Positions 9,145 to 17,984 of a stretch of DNA of 64,000 bases are shown here, in pieces (position 1 is the first letter of the stretch; the number at the start of each line of letters is the position of its first letter). The position numbers were made by a program, and so were the translations under genes. The notes under the pieces were generated by a model. It did not search any database. It saw only the letters and a list, made by a program, of their open reading frames with translations, and was not told the DNA's origin. The stretch comes from Microbulbifer salipaludis. Its GTDB lineage: Bacteria; Pseudomonadota; Gammaproteobacteria; Pseudomonadales; Cellvibrionaceae. The stretch is taken from assembly GCF_017303155.1 (NCBI RefSeq), contig NZ_JAEKJR010000002.1:868001-932000 (forward strand), read 5' to 3'.

Positions 9145-10179
9145 GTGTCGGTACAACCCCTCAACAGCAACCCGGCATCTGGCCAGACGCGGCAGCAGGC
9201 GGGTACGGCCGGCGCAAAGCCTTTGCTGCGCGCGCGCTGGCTGCGGTGGCTCAATCGGCGCGTGCCGCCGGCGCAATCCCTCACTCTCGATCACCGCACG
9301 CTGTTCATCCTGCCCAGTGGCGCAGGCATGGGGCTGCTGCTGGTGATTTTTCTGTTGTGGCTGCTGGGCACCAATTACGAGAACAATCTGGTGCTGGCGC
9401 TTGCCTTTCTGCTGGTGGGCTTGCTGGTGATCCTGCCGGTGCACACCATTGCCAACCTGTCCGGTCTGAAGCTGCAACTGCGGGATACACAACCCGCCTA
9501 TGCCGGCGACTACGGCCAGGCCAGGATCGCCCTGCGTAAAACCGGCAAGCGACATCACGAGCGCGTGCAGCTCGCATGGCCACCGGAGGAGGGCGTTGAG
9601 GTTGATGTTGTGGATGGCGATGCTCATGAAATTCGCCTCGACCTCCCACTATTGCAACGCGGACGCGTCAAGGCGCCGCGTATACACGTGCAGAGCCGCT
9701 TTCCGCTGGGGCTGTTTCGCTGCTGGACCTGGGTGGACCTGGATGCGGAGTTTCTGGTGTACCCGCAGCCCAAGTCTGCGGGTCCGCTGCCTTTTGGCGC
9801 GAGTGTCGGGGAAGGGGATCAGCACAGGACGCTGACCGCCGGTGGTGATGATTTTGCCGGCCTGAAAAGCTACCAGCCTGGCGACTCGCTGCGCCATGTG
9901 GCGTGGAAGCAATACGCCGGCGGCCGGGATCTCTACAGCAAAGAGTACGCCTCGGGTAGCGATACCCGGCTGTGGCTCGACTGGGACCTGCTGGGTGGGC
10001 GCGATGTGGAGACCCGGCTCAGTAACCTCTGCGCCTGGGTGCTCGACGCCGAGCGGGCGCAGGTTCCCTATGGCCTCCGGCTGCCGGGGCACACCATTGA
10101 TCCGGGGCTGGGTACGGTGCACAAGCACAAGGTACTGAGTACGCTGGCACTGTTTCCAGTGCAGGGAGTGAGCCAGTGA
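9145..10179 (+). CDS. DUF58 domain membrane protein
   Basis: About 344 residues. Two adjacent membrane helices near the N-terminus (GMGLLLVIFLLWLLG and LVLALAFLLVGLLVILPV) are followed by a cytoplasmic region with the DUF58 signature SYQPGDSLRHVAWKQYAGG. The GTG at 9145 is preferred, 7 bp after the moxR stop; a TTG at 9127 would overlap moxR. Always coupled here to MoxR (upstream) and TgpA (downstream, 4-bp overlap). DUF58 proteins resemble von Willebrand-factor A-like partners of MoxR; the exact role is unknown. Confidence 0.88.
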   Translation: MSVQPLNSNPASGQTRQQAGTAGAKPLLRARWLRWLNRRVPPAQSLTLDHRTLFILPSGAGMGLLLVIFLLWLLGTNYENNLVLALAFLLVGLLVILPVHTIANLSGLKLQLRDTQPAYAGDYGQARIALRKTGKRHHERVQLAWPPEEGVEVDVVDGDAHEIRLDLPLLQRGRVKAPRIHVQSRFPLGLFRCWTWVDLDAEFLVYPQPKSAGPLPFGASVGEGDQHRTLTAGGDDFAGLKSYQPGDSLRHVAWKQYAGGRDLYSKEYASGSDTRLWLDWDLLGGRDVETRLSNLCAWVLDAERAQVPYGLRLPGHTIDPGLGTVHKHKVLSTLALFPVQGVSQ

Positions 10180-12236
10180 GCGCTTCGACCAGCCAGCTTC
10201 AGGCGCTGTTGCCGCGGGAGAGCCTGCTGTGGATCTTTGCCGCCCAGCTGGCGGTATTGCTGCCACATACGATCCACCTGCCCATCTGGCTACTGGGTGC
10301 CTGGGCGGTGGCGGTGTACTGGCGTCTCGAGGTATTTCGCGGTCGCCGGGAGATGCCCGGGCGGCTGGTCAAACTGGTGGCTGTTGCGCTCGTGGTCGCC
10401 GGGTTGGTGCTTACTTACCGGCGCTGGTTTGCGCTGGAGCCCATGGTGGCGCTACTGGCGGTTTCTTTCACGCTGAAAAACATTGAGCTGGTGAGCCGGC
10501 GGGATGCGCTGCTCAGCCTTATGCTGGCCTATTTTCTCGCCGCTACCCTGTTCGTATTTGAGCAGACCATCCCCTATGCCCTGTATGGCATTGTCTGTGT
10601 GGTGATTATTACGGCGGCACTGGTGGCCCAGTTGGGACGGCGCAGCGCGCGCCCGGGCCGGGCGCTTGGCTTGTCGGTAAAGCTGCTGGCGCAGGCGATA
10701 CCGGTGATGCTGGTGCTGTTTGTGGTGATGCCGCGTCTGGGGCCCCTGTGGGCCGTACCGCAAAATACCCAGGCCGCGTCCACCGGAATCAGCGACTCGA
10801 TGAGCCCGGGGGATTTCAGTGAGCTGTCCAAGTCAGACAAGCCGGCCCTGCGGATTTCCTTCAACGGGGCGGTGCCACCGCCAGAGCAGCGGTATTGGCG
10901 GGGTTTGGTATACACGCACTTTGACGGCCGCCGCTGGAGCGAGCCCGGGGCGGCGGATGGCTATCCCCGCTGGGGCCGCGGCCGCAGCAACCAGCGTCCC
11001 TTTGGCGATGATGGTCATGGGGACAGCGCCGAACGCGCGCTGCCGGCGGTCGGCCCGCGCTACCGCTATCAGGTGATTCAGGAGGCCAGCCACAATCCCT
11101 GGCTGTTTGCGCTGGCCCGTCCTCACTCGGAGACCCGTGGGGTGCGCGAAACCGGTGACGACACCCTGGTGTACCGAACGCCGGTGGGCAGCCGCTTGGC
11201 GTACGAAGTCCGCTCATGGCCGCGCGATACCGTGACCGACGGTGTGCGCCTGAGTGCCTCGGAGCAGCGCCGTCACCTGCAGTTGCCCGCGTCGGGAAAC
11301 CCGCGGGCGCGCGCCTGGGCGCGGGCCCGGTTTGAAGAGGGCCTGGATGGCGCGGCGATCTCGCAGGCGCTGCTGTCACTGTACAACCGAAGCTTCACCT
11401 ACACCCTGAAGCCGCCGCCGCTGGGCCGGGACACCGTGGATGAATTCCTGTTTTCCACCCGCCAGGGCTTCTGTGAGCATTTTGCCAGCAGCTACGTCTT
11501 TACCATGCGCGCTGCCGGGGTGCCCGCGCGGGTAGTGGCCGGCTATCAGGGCGGGGAATGGGTGGAACAGCAGGAGTACCTGCTGGTGCGCCAGTACGAT
11601 GCCCATGCCTGGGCGGAAATCTGGTTGCCGGAGCGCGGCTGGGTGCGGGTAGACCCCACTGCGTCGGTGGCACCGGAACGTATCCGCGATGGCCTGCAGA
11701 GTGCTGCAGCGGAAGAATTTATGCAGGACGCCTTTCTGCCATTGCACAAAATCGCGTTTGTTTCACGCCTGCGGCTGCAGTGGGACATGGTCAATTATCG
11801 CTGGTACCAGACCGTGGTCAGCTTTGACAGCCAGCGCCAGGAAGGCCTCCTGCGGCGCCTGATGGGCGAGATCTCGCCGCTGCGCATGGCAATGTTTATC
11901 GGTATCCCTGTGCTGGGTGCTCTGCTGCTGTTGCTGGTTTGGCTGAAATTGTCCAGCCGGGGGCCGGCGCTGCCCGCAACGAGCCGGCTGTATCTGCGTT
12001 TCTGCCAGCGTATGGCGCGGGCCGGATTGCCGCGTATCCCCGGCGAAACACCGGGGGATTATGCCCACCGTATTGCGCGGGAGTTGCCCCGGCTGGGACC
12101 GATGGCGGCGCGGATTACCGCGGCGTACGAGCGAGCGGCGTATGCCGACGATGGGCTGGCCGAGAAACAACTGCGGCGACTGGTGCGCGGCTTCTGGCCG
12201 ATGCGATTGTCCGCCCAGCCGCGCAAGCCCGTCTGA
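10176..12236 (+). CDS. TgpA-like transglutaminase/protease-like membrane protein
   Basis: A 686-residue protein with about five N-terminal membrane helices (DUF3488-type region, residues 15-190), a periplasmic transglutaminase-like core, one further helix (about 575-592) and a cytoplasmic DUF4129-like tail. The papain-fold triad is visible: Cys433 (TRQGFCEHF), His477 (DAHAWAEIW) and Asp493 (WVRVDPTA). The GTG start at 10176 overlaps the DUF58 stop and follows AGGGAG. It is the homologue of Pseudomonas TgpA, an essential periplasmic protein with transglutaminase activity; the in vivo substrate is unknown. Confidence 0.92.
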   Translation: MSASTSQLQALLPRESLLWIFAAQLAVLLPHTIHLPIWLLGAWAVAVYWRLEVFRGRREMPGRLVKLVAVALVVAGLVLTYRRWFALEPMVALLAVSFTLKNIELVSRRDALLSLMLAYFLAATLFVFEQTIPYALYGIVCVVIITAALVAQLGRRSARPGRALGLSVKLLAQAIPVMLVLFVVMPRLGPLWAVPQNTQAASTGISDSMSPGDFSELSKSDKPALRISFNGAVPPPEQRYWRGLVYTHFDGRRWSEPGAADGYPRWGRGRSNQRPFGDDGHGDSAERALPAVGPRYRYQVIQEASHNPWLFALARPHSETRGVRETGDDTLVYRTPVGSRLAYEVRSWPRDTVTDGVRLSASEQRRHLQLPASGNPRARAWARARFEEGLDGAAISQALLSLYNRSFTYTLKPPPLGRDTVDEFLFSTRQGFCEHFASSYVFTMRAAGVPARVVAGYQGGEWVEQQEYLLVRQYDAHAWAEIWLPERGWVRVDPTASVAPERIRDGLQSAAAEEFMQDAFLPLHKIAFVSRLRLQWDMVNYRWYQTVVSFDSQRQEGLLRRLMGEISPLRMAMFIGIPVLGALLLLLVWLKLSSRGPALPATSRLYLRFCQRMARAGLPRIPGETPGDYAHRIARELPRLGPMAARITAAYERAAYADDGLAEKQLRRLVRGFWPMRLSAQPRKPV

Positions 12237-12378
12237 CGGGCCCAAACCACCATATTCTGTGGGACAATGTCGCCCTTTTCTGGATGGGCTGGGTGCCCGT
12301 CCCGCCGGCAGCATCGGCGAGAGCGGCGACCGCGCTTCTCCGCCGGTGGCCGTGCAACAGGTTTTCCGGATTCAATAA

Positions 12379-13641
12379 ATGGCACTTCCCGCACAGGTGG
12401 CACGCCTGCGAACATTTTTGCTTGGTTACAGCGGCACCTCGCTGGCCACTGGCCTGCAGGTGATCCTGTTGCCATGGATTGCCGTGGCGTTAATGGAGTT
12501 GCCTGCGTTGCAGCTGGGCTGGGTTCAGGCGTCGGTGCTGCTGCCGAACCTGGTTTTTCTTCTGTTTGGCGGTGCGCTGGCGGACCGGTTTGATTCCGCC
12601 CGGGTGGCGGCCGTGTCCTGCCTGGGCCTCGGTCTATGTCACGCTGCGCTCGCGTATTATCTGTTGTACCAGCTGCCCAGCCTCGGGCTATTGATTCTGT
12701 ACGGTGTCAGCCTCGGTATTTGTACCGCCTTCCTGCAGCCCGCTCGGGACAACCTGGTGCAGCGCTGCGCCCGTTCCCCCGAGGACAGCAATACCCGGCT
12801 CAGCGAAGCCCGGGTACAGCACACCGTGACCTGGATGATGCTGGCCCAATACGGGGGCCAGGCCATCGGCATGCTACTGGCGAGCCGTTTTGACAGCTGG
12901 GGCGCAGAGTTGCTGTTGCTGATTCAGGTGGGGGTGCTGTTGATCGCCGCACTTTTTTTCTTCTCCATGCGCCACTTGCGTCTGGCAAAGCCCACAGCGC
13001 GCCTGACACTTCCCTCTGCGCTGCTGGAGGGGTTTGCCGAAGTGCGCAACAGCCGCGCCATCCTCGAACTGGTATTGCTGGTGGGATTCAATGGCCTGGT
13101 GCATATCGGGGTATTTCTGGTGGTGCTGCCGCTGATGGCGGAAAGCTACGGCCGCGGCGCCAGCTACTATGCCACCCTGCAGATTGCGTTTGTGCTGGGC
13201 ACCGTGACCGCGACGGTGGCCATGCTGCGGCGAGGGCAGGGGGATACGCCGGGGCGTGGCGTGCTGATGTGTCTGCTTTACAGCGCGGCGCTGTTGATTG
13301 CCATCAGCTTTGGCCCTACGCCGTTCGGGCTGATGTTCCTGTGTGCCTGCTGGGGCGCGGTGGCTGCGGCTTCCGCGGGGCTCGGCCGGTCGATCATCCA
13401 GCTGCTTGCCCCTGAGCAGGTGCGCAGCCGGGTAATCTCCATTTACCAGCTCTCACTGTTTGGTTCCGCGGCAATCGGTGCGTTGTTGGCGGGGACCATC
13501 AGTGAATTTTCCGCACCGCTCACCACCCTGTTGTGGGCCGGTATTTTCAGCCTGGTGGCCTTTGTCTTTGCCTGGCTGAGTGGCGCCCTGCGCAAACTGC
13601 ACATTCCCAATACCGAAACCAGCGAATCTCCCGAGCCGTGA
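12379..13641 (+). CDS. MFS transporter
   Basis: A 420-residue protein with about 12 predicted membrane helices and an MFS-type loop (GGALADRFDSARVA, about residues 55-70) between helices 2 and 3. It looks like the Bcr/enterobactin-exporter (MFS_3) group, but the substrate cannot be read from sequence. It stands alone: 142 bp after tgpA and convergent with the glucosylglycerate cassette (18 bp between stops). Confidence 0.85.
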   Translation: MALPAQVARLRTFLLGYSGTSLATGLQVILLPWIAVALMELPALQLGWVQASVLLPNLVFLLFGGALADRFDSARVAAVSCLGLGLCHAALAYYLLYQLPSLGLLILYGVSLGICTAFLQPARDNLVQRCARSPEDSNTRLSEARVQHTVTWMMLAQYGGQAIGMLLASRFDSWGAELLLLIQVGVLLIAALFFFSMRHLRLAKPTARLTLPSALLEGFAEVRNSRAILELVLLVGFNGLVHIGVFLVVLPLMAESYGRGASYYATLQIAFVLGTVTATVAMLRRGQGDTPGRGVLMCLLYSAALLIAISFGPTPFGLMFLCACWGAVAAASAGLGRSIIQLLAPEQVRSRVISIYQLSLFGSAAIGALLAGTISEFSAPLTTLLWAGIFSLVAFVFAWLSGALRKLHIPNTETSESPEP

Positions 13642-13659
13642 ATGTCACGCCCCCTGAGG

Positions 13660-15414
13660 TTACCAGCGGTTACTGATCCAGAGCGTCTGGTAGGGATCCA
13701 GGGTAACCGTTGACAGCATGTCGTCGAAGGTCGCCTCGCTGATCAGATCTTTCCACTGATCCGTACCAATCAGGTTAATCGCATTCAGGTGGATGGTCTG
13801 AGGCGTGTCGGAGATGTTGTTCAGACAGAAAATGCTCTGTCGGCGATCCAGACTCTGGCGCCAGAAGGCGAAGACCTGGTCACCGAGGTGCAGGGTAAAC
13901 TGCGTTGCGTTGGGGTGGAACGCGGGCTGCTCGCGACGCAGTTGGATCAGTTTGCGCAAATGCTGGAACACGTGATGGTGGTGGCGGTCGGGGTCGGCCA
14001 ACACATCATCCAGTTCCTGCTCGTGCCACTGGCGGCGGTTGATGGCGCGGTTGTGACCGTGTTCTTTCATCCGCTCGTAGTCATTAGTGGTGCCCATCAG
14101 ACTGTGCAGATAAAACGCGGGCAGGCCTTCCAGAGCCAGCATGATGGCGTGGGCGCAGATGAAGCGTCTTAGTTGCCAATCATCTTCGCCCGCGATGGTT
14201 CCCTTGAGGGCATCAAACAGGGAAATATTGATTTCGTAGGGTTTGTTGCTGCCGTCATCCAGCGCGCGCCAGGAAATCTGGCCGCCGAAATTCTCCATGG
14301 TCTGGATCAGTGCTTCCAGTTCACTGTCATCCAGCAAACCCTCTACCGGCCGCAGGCCGATCCCGTCGTGCGAGGCGATGAAGTTGAAATAGGTGGTGCC
14401 GTTCTGTGCCGGCGGCATACCCATCAGCCAGTTCTTCAGGTAGCGGCAATTACCGGTAACCAGGGTATTTACCAGCAGCGGCGGCAGGGAAAAGTTGTAA
14501 ATACAGTGGGCTTCATTGGCATTGCCGAAGTACGACAGGTTTTCCTGATTGGGGATATTGGTTTCGGTAATGATCACCGCATTGGGATTGGCGTGCTCGA
14601 TCAGCGTGCGCAGCAGACGCACGATCTCATGGGTCTCCTCCAGATTCAGGCAATTGGTACCGAGCTTTTTCCAGATAAAGGCCACGGCATCCAGGCGAAA
14701 AACACGCACACCCATATCCAGATACAGGCGAATAATATCGACGATCTTCGCGAGCACCTTCGGGTTTGCAAAGTTCAGGTCTACCTGATCGTGGCCGAAG
14801 GTACACCAGACGTGCTTGGTTCCCTCGGGGGTGGTGGTGGGGCGCAGGAGTGGTGTTACCCGCGGGCGGACCACCGCGCTGAGATCTTCCTTCGGATCTG
14901 CTTCCACGAAAAAGCCAACGCCGGGCTCGCGCCCCTCCTGATAGTTCACAAACCACTCGTGCCGTGACGAGCAGTGGTTGATCACCAGATCCGCCATCAG
15001 GTGAAAGTCGGTACTGATGCGCAGGATATCGTTCCAGTCGCCCAGTGGCGGATCCACCTGTTTGTAGGCAGAAACGGCGAAACCATCGTCACTGGTGTAG
15101 GGGAAGAACGGCAGTATGTGCACCGTATTGATCAGCATTGGGAAGTGCGCCTGCAGAAAATGGTGCAGGGTTTTCAGGGGCGGCTGATGGTCACTGATGA
15201 TGCTGTTGCCGTAGGTAATTACCGCAATGTCGGTCTGGTCCCACAGGTTTTTATGGGCCAGGGGACTTTGGCAATCTTCGTCGAGCCGCATGGTATGCAC
15301 CAGTTCCTGGGCGATCGGTTCGATCTCCAGGTCCGGGTAGATAAACGTCAGGTGGTCCACCACCTTCTGGTGCAGTACCTCCTTGATCGGCAATGGCGCG
15401 TTTGAATGGCTCAC
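13660..15414 (-). CDS. GH13 sugar phosphorylase, probably glucosylglycerate phosphorylase
   Basis: A 584-residue (beta/alpha)8-barrel of the sucrose-phosphorylase-like GH13_18 group. The nucleophile is Asp242 (VFRLDAVAF), the acid/base Glu284 (ITETNIP) and the transition-state stabiliser Asp350 (IASHDG). The group contains sucrose, sucrose-6-phosphate, glucosylglycerol and glucosylglycerate phosphorylases. The two genes upstream on the same strand encode a glucosyl-3-phosphoglycerate synthase-like enzyme and its phosphatase, so phosphorolysis of glucosylglycerate to glucose 1-phosphate and glycerate is the most economical reading. Specificity is inferred from context. Confidence 0.85.
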   Translation of the reverse strand: MSHSNAPLPIKEVLHQKVVDHLTFIYPDLEIEPIAQELVHTMRLDEDCQSPLAHKNLWDQTDIAVITYGNSIISDHQPPLKTLHHFLQAHFPMLINTVHILPFFPYTSDDGFAVSAYKQVDPPLGDWNDILRISTDFHLMADLVINHCSSRHEWFVNYQEGREPGVGFFVEADPKEDLSAVVRPRVTPLLRPTTTPEGTKHVWCTFGHDQVDLNFANPKVLAKIVDIIRLYLDMGVRVFRLDAVAFIWKKLGTNCLNLEETHEIVRLLRTLIEHANPNAVIITETNIPNQENLSYFGNANEAHCIYNFSLPPLLVNTLVTGNCRYLKNWLMGMPPAQNGTTYFNFIASHDGIGLRPVEGLLDDSELEALIQTMENFGGQISWRALDDGSNKPYEINISLFDALKGTIAGEDDWQLRRFICAHAIMLALEGLPAFYLHSLMGTTNDYERMKEHGHNRAINRRQWHEQELDDVLADPDRHHHHVFQHLRKLIQLRREQPAFHPNATQFTLHLGDQVFAFWRQSLDRRQSIFCLNNISDTPQTIHLNAINLIGTDQWKDLISEATFDDMLSTVTLDPYQTLWISNRW

Positions 15415-15480
15415 GGTCTCCCCCGGTTTCCCTGCAGTGATTGAGTCTGGTTAGTTGGCACCCGATAACAGGTTGGGCAG

Positions 15481-16704
15481 TTACCCGTTGTACTCCTCAT
15501 AATCCGCCTCGACCGCCTGTTTCAGCCGCTCGAGAAAACCGGGCTCGGCGCTGGTGATCCGGTTCCAGCTGGGAATAAACGGGGTTTCCATGGGGTTGTC
15601 GAGAAATGCTTGTCCCGCCTTAACCAGGTTGCTGGCGAAGAGCTCCACGGTCTGCTCCTCTTTATGAATATCAAAATTCAGGCCATTTATGATGGCATCG
15701 TTGCGGTAGGTTTCGACAAAGTCGAGCGCGATGCGGAAGTAGGTAGCCTTGATACTGCGGAAGGTCTCCGAAGAAAACACGGTGCCCTGGGTGGCGAGCT
15801 TGCGGAAAAACGACTTGGCAATATCGATGGACATCTTCGACAGGCCACAGTCCTCATCGTCAAAGGAAACATCCTGGTGTTTGTGGTCGTAGGCGTGGGC
15901 GATATCCACCTGGCACAGTCGGTTGGTGGAGTAATTGCGGTACATTTCCGACAGTACGCCGATCTCCAGGCCCCAGTCACTGGGAATGCGCAGGTCGTTG
16001 ACCACGTCGCGGCGGAAGGAAAACTCACCGGCGAGGGAATAACGGAAGCTATCCATGTATTCCAGGTACTTGGTGTGTCCGTAGATTTTTTTCAGGGTAC
16101 GGATCAGTGGCGTGACCAGCAGCCGGCAGACGCGGCCATTGATTTTCCCGTTAGCCACGCGGGAGTAATAGCCTTTACAGAATTCGTAGCTGAACTGGGG
16201 GTTGGCGACCGGGTAGAACAGGCGCGCCAGCAACATGCGATCGTAAGTGACGATGTCACAGTCGTGCAGGGCGATGGCTTCGCCGCGGCCGGAGGCAAGA
16301 ATATAGCCGAGGCAATACCACACATTGCGCCCCTTTCCCGCGTCCATGGGTGCCAGGCCATCCCGTTGCAGTTGCGCGTCCAGTTCGCGCAGGCGCGGGC
16401 CATCGTTCCACAGTACCCGCACATGCTGCGGCAGAATGCTGAACTGTTTGAGGGCATCGCGGTACTGGGATTCATCCGCTCGATCGAGGCCGATCACGAT
16501 CTCCGACAGATAGGGCACTTCCGCAAGAATCTTGAGGATGCGGGGCAGGGCTTCGCCTTCCAGTTCTGAATACAGGGAGGGCAGCAGCAGGGACATGGGG
16601 CGTTGTCTGGAAAAACGCATCAGATCCGCTTCCATATCTTCCAGGCTGCGGTTGGAAAGGTTGTGCAGGGTCGTGATGTCGCCATTCTGAAAAAAGTCGG
16701 TCAC
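15481..16704 (-). CDS. gpgS: Glucosyl-3-phosphoglycerate synthase-like glycosyltransferase
   Basis: About 407 residues, a GT-A glycosyltransferase of the GT81-like group expected to join a nucleotide sugar to 3-phosphoglycerate. The sugar-nucleotide/metal motif is ALHDCDIVTYDRM (DCD at 148-150), preceded by the acceptor-region segment MDAGKGRNVWYCLGY. The GTG at 16704 has AAAGGAAG upstream; the open frame before it is low-complexity and not family-like. It lies 25 bp after the phosphatase gene and 66 bp before the phosphorylase. Glucose versus mannose as donor is not provable from sequence; the phosphorylase neighbour favours glucose. Confidence 0.82.
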   Translation of the reverse strand: MTDFFQNGDITTLHNLSNRSLEDMEADLMRFSRQRPMSLLLPSLYSELEGEALPRILKILAEVPYLSEIVIGLDRADESQYRDALKQFSILPQHVRVLWNDGPRLRELDAQLQRDGLAPMDAGKGRNVWYCLGYILASGRGEAIALHDCDIVTYDRMLLARLFYPVANPQFSYEFCKGYYSRVANGKINGRVCRLLVTPLIRTLKKIYGHTKYLEYMDSFRYSLAGEFSFRRDVVNDLRIPSDWGLEIGVLSEMYRNYSTNRLCQVDIAHAYDHKHQDVSFDDEDCGLSKMSIDIAKSFFRKLATQGTVFSSETFRSIKATYFRIALDFVETYRNDAIINGLNFDIHKEEQTVELFASNLVKAGQAFLDNPMETPFIPSWNRITSAEPGFLERLKQAVEADYEEYNG

Positions 16705-16729
16705 GGATTGCTTCCTTTTGTACGTCTGG

Positions 16730-17608
16730 TTAGTTGCGCATCTGCGCGGGGTAGGGCGAGTCGGCTGCGAAGATGTCTCCAATGGCGTCCGCCCACCCCT
16801 GAGGTCCGGTCTCGCGCGTGACGAGCAGAGATGGGTGATAGGGCAGGTCCGGTGGCGGATGCGCCGGAGAGCGGACGATGATGGCGATATCGGCAACATT
16901 CAACATGTCGAGATCGTTTGGTCCATCGCCGCTGGCAATCAGCCGGCATTCGCGCCGGGTGTAGTTCTGGTAGGTTTTCTTCAGCAGGTTGGTGGCGCGC
17001 CCCTTGTCGGTCTGGCCGAGCACGTGCAGGAAGCGGCCGCCCTGCAGGGTGGAAAACCCTGCAGCATTGGCGCGGGCAGCAAACGCCAGCTTCTGCTGCT
17101 CGTCCCCTTGCCATAACAGCGGCTCGGAATAATCGCGCTGGTTGGCTCTTTCCGCTTCGTGCGTGGCCAGGCCGGTGGCGGCAACAATTTCCTCTGTGCT
17201 GGCGCTATCGAAGTTGAGGTAGGGTGCACCGTTTTTTTCCGCGTCCTTGGCCAGGAACGCGAGAATATCCTGGCGCCGTGCACCGGGCTCAAGAATCCAA
17301 AATTCGGCGTCTTCCCGTGCCAGTTCGGGCTTGTTGGGGAAATATCCCCGGGGAATGAAAATGGCCGAGCCGTTTTCCACAATAAATGGATGCTGGTTGT
17401 TGAGGGCCTGCCGCAGGACGAGCATCTCGTCGCGGGTTTTACTGCTGTTGAGGATAACGGGGATGGCGTTCACTTCCAGGGCGGCCAGGGTTGCGTCAGC
17501 GGGTTGATGAGAATAGCTGAAGTGGTCCAGCAGGGTGCCGTCGAGATCACTGGCAATAAGCCACTGAATGTCTGTTTCGGGGTGTGCCTCGCTGTGTAAT
17601 TGTGTCAT
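16730..17608 (-). CDS. HAD-IIB phosphatase, glucosyl/mannosyl-3-phosphoglycerate phosphatase type
   Basis: A 292-residue HAD-superfamily phosphatase. Motif I is DLDGTLLD (Asp21 nucleophile, Asp23), motif II lies in ILNSSKTRDEM and motif IV in SGDGPNDLDMLNVAD. The ILNSSKTRDE segment is typical of mannosyl-3-phosphoglycerate phosphatases. Placed directly upstream of the GpgS-like gene, it should remove phosphate from glucosyl-3-phosphoglycerate to release glucosylglycerate, a compatible solute. The ATG at 17608 is chosen because translation upstream of it is unlike the family. Confidence 0.85.
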   Translation of the reverse strand: MTQLHSEAHPETDIQWLIASDLDGTLLDHFSYSHQPADATLAALEVNAIPVILNSSKTRDEMLVLRQALNNQHPFIVENGSAIFIPRGYFPNKPELAREDAEFWILEPGARRQDILAFLAKDAEKNGAPYLNFDSASTEEIVAATGLATHEAERANQRDYSEPLLWQGDEQQKLAFAARANAAGFSTLQGGRFLHVLGQTDKGRATNLLKKTYQNYTRRECRLIASGDGPNDLDMLNVADIAIIVRSPAHPPPDLPYHPSLLVTRETGPQGWADAIGDIFAADSPYPAQMRN

Positions 17609-17900
17609 TCGATTCCGGGTTGATGTGTGCAAGTTATCGCTCAGTGGGCTGTACGTCAGGGCCCGCGCTTTACTATGACAATCCAAAAATAGTGCCAGAC
17701 GGAAAAAAGTGAGCTATGGCGGTGCTTGTAGCCGGCTGACTGGCAAGAAATTCATCCCGTCACGTCAATGGGTGCGGTAATCCGCCTCAAAACGCCTCAA
17801 AATGGTTCGCTGCCTGCCCGTTGCAATTTTAGCTGCACAAGTTTAGTGCGGCGAGGGTGGTGCGGTCTCTGTGGGCCCTTGTATCCGGGGCGGAAGCGGC

Positions 17901-17947
17901 AGAGGAGGAGGGAGAGAAAGAGAAAGAGAAAGAGAAAGAGGGGGAGG
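17901..17947. repeat. 47-nt pure polypurine tract with GAGAAA hexamer repeats
   Basis: Every base from 17901 to 17947 is A or G on the plus strand, including four perfect tandem GAGAAA units at 17914-17937. It lies between sppA and the phosphatase gene, immediately after the sppA 3' hairpin. In sppA mRNA it would be a G-free C/U stretch, the sort of unstructured C-rich RNA Rho can load on. It is also slippage-prone. The rest of the 17609-17984 gap shows only a tandem CGCCTCAAAA pair (17783-17802). Confidence 0.9.
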
Positions 17948-17975
17948 CTCCGCTGCACCACAGGGTACAGCGGAG
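17948..17975 (-). terminator. sppA 3' hairpin
   Basis: CTCCGCTG (17948-17955) pairs with CAGCGGAG (17968-17975), and an inner ACC/GGT extends the stem after one mismatch. It starts 10 bp beyond the sppA stop. The downstream transcript is a 47-nt pyrimidine tract rather than a U-run, so termination could be intrinsic-like or Rho-assisted. Confidence 0.5.
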
Positions 17976-17984
17976 TATTTTCAA

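Noticed and set aside
15610..16569. 319-codon frame antisense to the glucosyl-3-phosphoglycerate synthase-like gene
   Set aside because: Shadow of a gene with clear GT-A motifs and a good ribosome site on the minus strand.
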